Positions 4,395-5,335 of a DNA stretch of 5,335 nt are shown here, one piece after another (within the stretch, counting starts at the first letter, position 1; every line of letters begins with the position of its first letter). The notes below the pieces were generated by a model. That model did not search any database and was not told where the DNA came from. It worked only from the letters and a program-made list of their open reading frames with translations. This stretch comes from Patescibacteria group bacterium (lineage in GTDB: Bacteria; Patescibacteriota; Minisyncoccia; Moranbacterales; JAKLHP01). The DNA lies in the NCBI GenBank assembly GCA_022710085.1, contig JAKLHP010000061.1:1-5335 (forward strand), given 5' to 3'. A program made the position numbers and the translations under genes.

Positions 4395-5335
4395 TTAAAT
4401 TTTCTTCAAGGGCGCAAACTCCAGTGAAAGCTTTTTGATTCCTTTTTTCCTAAAAGCTATCGTGGCAATATCATCCGTGGTTGAAATGACTATTCCTTCT
4501 CCAAAATCCGGATGAGATACCCTTTCGCCATCCCTGAGAGACAGCTTGGTGATAGAATTGCTTTCCTTTTTCTCAAAAACTATTTTTTTATTCCTTGTTG
4601 TTACCAGCACATGGTCTTCAACGAGATCCTTCGGGATTTCATCTAAAAATCTGGATGGCGGATTTACTTGGGTTGATCCAAAGATATTTCTCTGCCTCGT
4701 GAAACAAAGATAGACTTTTTCCTTAGCTCTTGTTATTCCCACATACATCAATCTTCTTTCTTCTTCCAACTCAACCTGACTAAGCAGGCTCCGCGAATGA
4801 GGAAGTATTCCTTCTTCCAATCCAACAATAAAAACAACCGGGAATTCAAGTCCCTTGGCGCTATGAAGTGTCATCAAAATTACGGCTTCTTTATTGCTTT
4901 TTACCGTATCCGCATCAGTAGCTAAAGCTACTTCCTCGAGAAAAGAGCTCATTTTCTGGCTGGTTGCAAACTCTTCCTCCTTGTCATATTTCTGAGCTAC
5001 CGTAATTACTTCCCTGACATTTTCCCATCTCGCCTCTCCCTCGCTTGTTCCGTCCTGAAGATAACTTTCATACCCGCTCTCTTTGAAAACTTTTTCAATA
5101 AAGTCGGCTAGGCTTATTCTGTCTAAGAGTTCTCTCATTCTTCCAATAAATTCACAGAATTTGACTATATTATCAAGTTTTGAATCTTGGATTTTCCGAT
5201 TCGCGTCTTTGGCTTCTTTGGATATTCTGATTCCGGTTTCAATCAAATTCATCCCTTTACTTTTCGACAGGCCCACCCAGGCTTCCAGTGTTTTTGGTCC
5301 AATTCCTCTTCGCGGCTCATTAATTATTCTTTCAA
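4395..5335 (-). CDS. pcrA: UvrD/PcrA DNA helicase, C-terminal part
   Basis: The frame is open to the right edge, giving 312 C-terminal residues; the GTG at 5276 is an internal valine, since coding upstream of it reads ERIINEPRRGIGPKTLEAW, the typical start of the 2B subdomain. Later parts are also typical of superfamily 1A helicases: MTLHSAKGLEFPVVFIVGLE near partial residues 154-173 (motif V region with the GLEF loop), RRLMYVGITRAKEKVYL near 193-209 (motif VI, arginine finger), and at about 266-312 a Tudor-like C-terminal domain, DGERVSHPDFGEGIV to FAPLKKI. In PcrA/UvrD that domain contacts RNA polymerase. The protein unwinds DNA 3' to 5' using ATP and acts in excision repair and in clearing blocked forks or polymerase. 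Motifs I to IV lie outside the window. UvrD and PcrA names cannot be separated from this part alone. Its TAA is 80 nt before lgt. Confidence 0.97.
   Translation of the reverse strand, partial: ERIINEPRRGIGPKTLEAWVGLSKSKGMNLIETGIRISKEAKDANRKIQDSKLDNIVKFCEFIGRMRELLDRISLADFIEKVFKESGYESYLQDGTSEGEARWENVREVITVAQKYDKEEEFATSQKMSSFLEEVALATDADTVKSNKEAVILMTLHSAKGLEFPVVFIVGLEEGILPHSRSLLSQVELEEERRLMYVGITRAKEKVYLCFTRQRNIFGSTQVNPPSRFLDEIPKDLVEDHVLVTTRNKKIVFEKKESNSITKLSLRDGERVSHPDFGEGIVISTTDDIATIAFRKKGIKKLSLEFAPLKKI

Noticed and set aside
5274..5276. GTG as start codon of the helicase gene
   Set aside because: Coding continues upstream to the window edge with a clear UvrD/PcrA 2B sequence, so this GTG is an internal valine.
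1..5335. CRISPR array, tRNA, rRNA or insertion sequence
   Set aside because: No spaced direct repeats, cloverleaf pattern, rRNA segment, transposase motif or terminal inverted repeats were seen on either strand.

Overview
The window looks like a piece of a Candidate Phyla Radiation (Patescibacteria) chromosome. The reasons are the AT-rich genes, the compact layout, and a secreted LamG protein whose C-terminal module has the sequence style of CPR surface proteins (inference from remembered family features, not a database match). The standard genetic code fits: no reading frame needs UGA read as an amino acid. All genes lie on the minus strand, so transcription runs from position 5335 towards 1.

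In order of transcription: (1) 5335-4395 is the C-terminal part of a UvrD/PcrA superfamily 1 DNA helicase, cut by the window edge. (2) 4314-3496 is lgt, the enzyme that puts diacylglycerol on prolipoproteins. (3) 3442-2444 is orf3, a single-pass membrane protein with an unusual cytoplasmic N-terminal domain and an extracellular lytic-enzyme-like domain. (4) A terminator hairpin at 2400-2434 abuts a good promoter at 2369-2397. (5) 2340-2311 is a 9-residue leader ORF with a strong ribosome binding site; its stop codon overlaps the start of the next gene. (6) 2314-1568 is orf2, a paralogue of orf3 with a signal peptide and a lipobox (ISGC). (7) A strong terminator lies at 1522-1549. (8) An extended -10 promoter at 1440-1448 and a palindromic hairpin at 1354-1404 precede a large secreted LamG-domain surface protein (1337 to beyond 1). 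That protein is open to the left edge and is the main content of the first 1.3 kb.

Except for the helicase, the genes point to the cell surface. Lgt would lipidate proteins such as orf2. Orf2 and orf3 share a GH73/lysozyme-like C-terminal domain with a conserved glutamate and four conserved cysteines, so one may be a lipid-anchored and the other a membrane-spanning version of the same wall-acting enzyme. The LamG protein is a candidate adhesin. The most interesting points are the paired enzymes next to lgt, the leader peptide that apparently couples translation of orf2, and the sharp change of codon usage inside the LamG gene. No tRNA, rRNA, CRISPR array or insertion sequence was seen.
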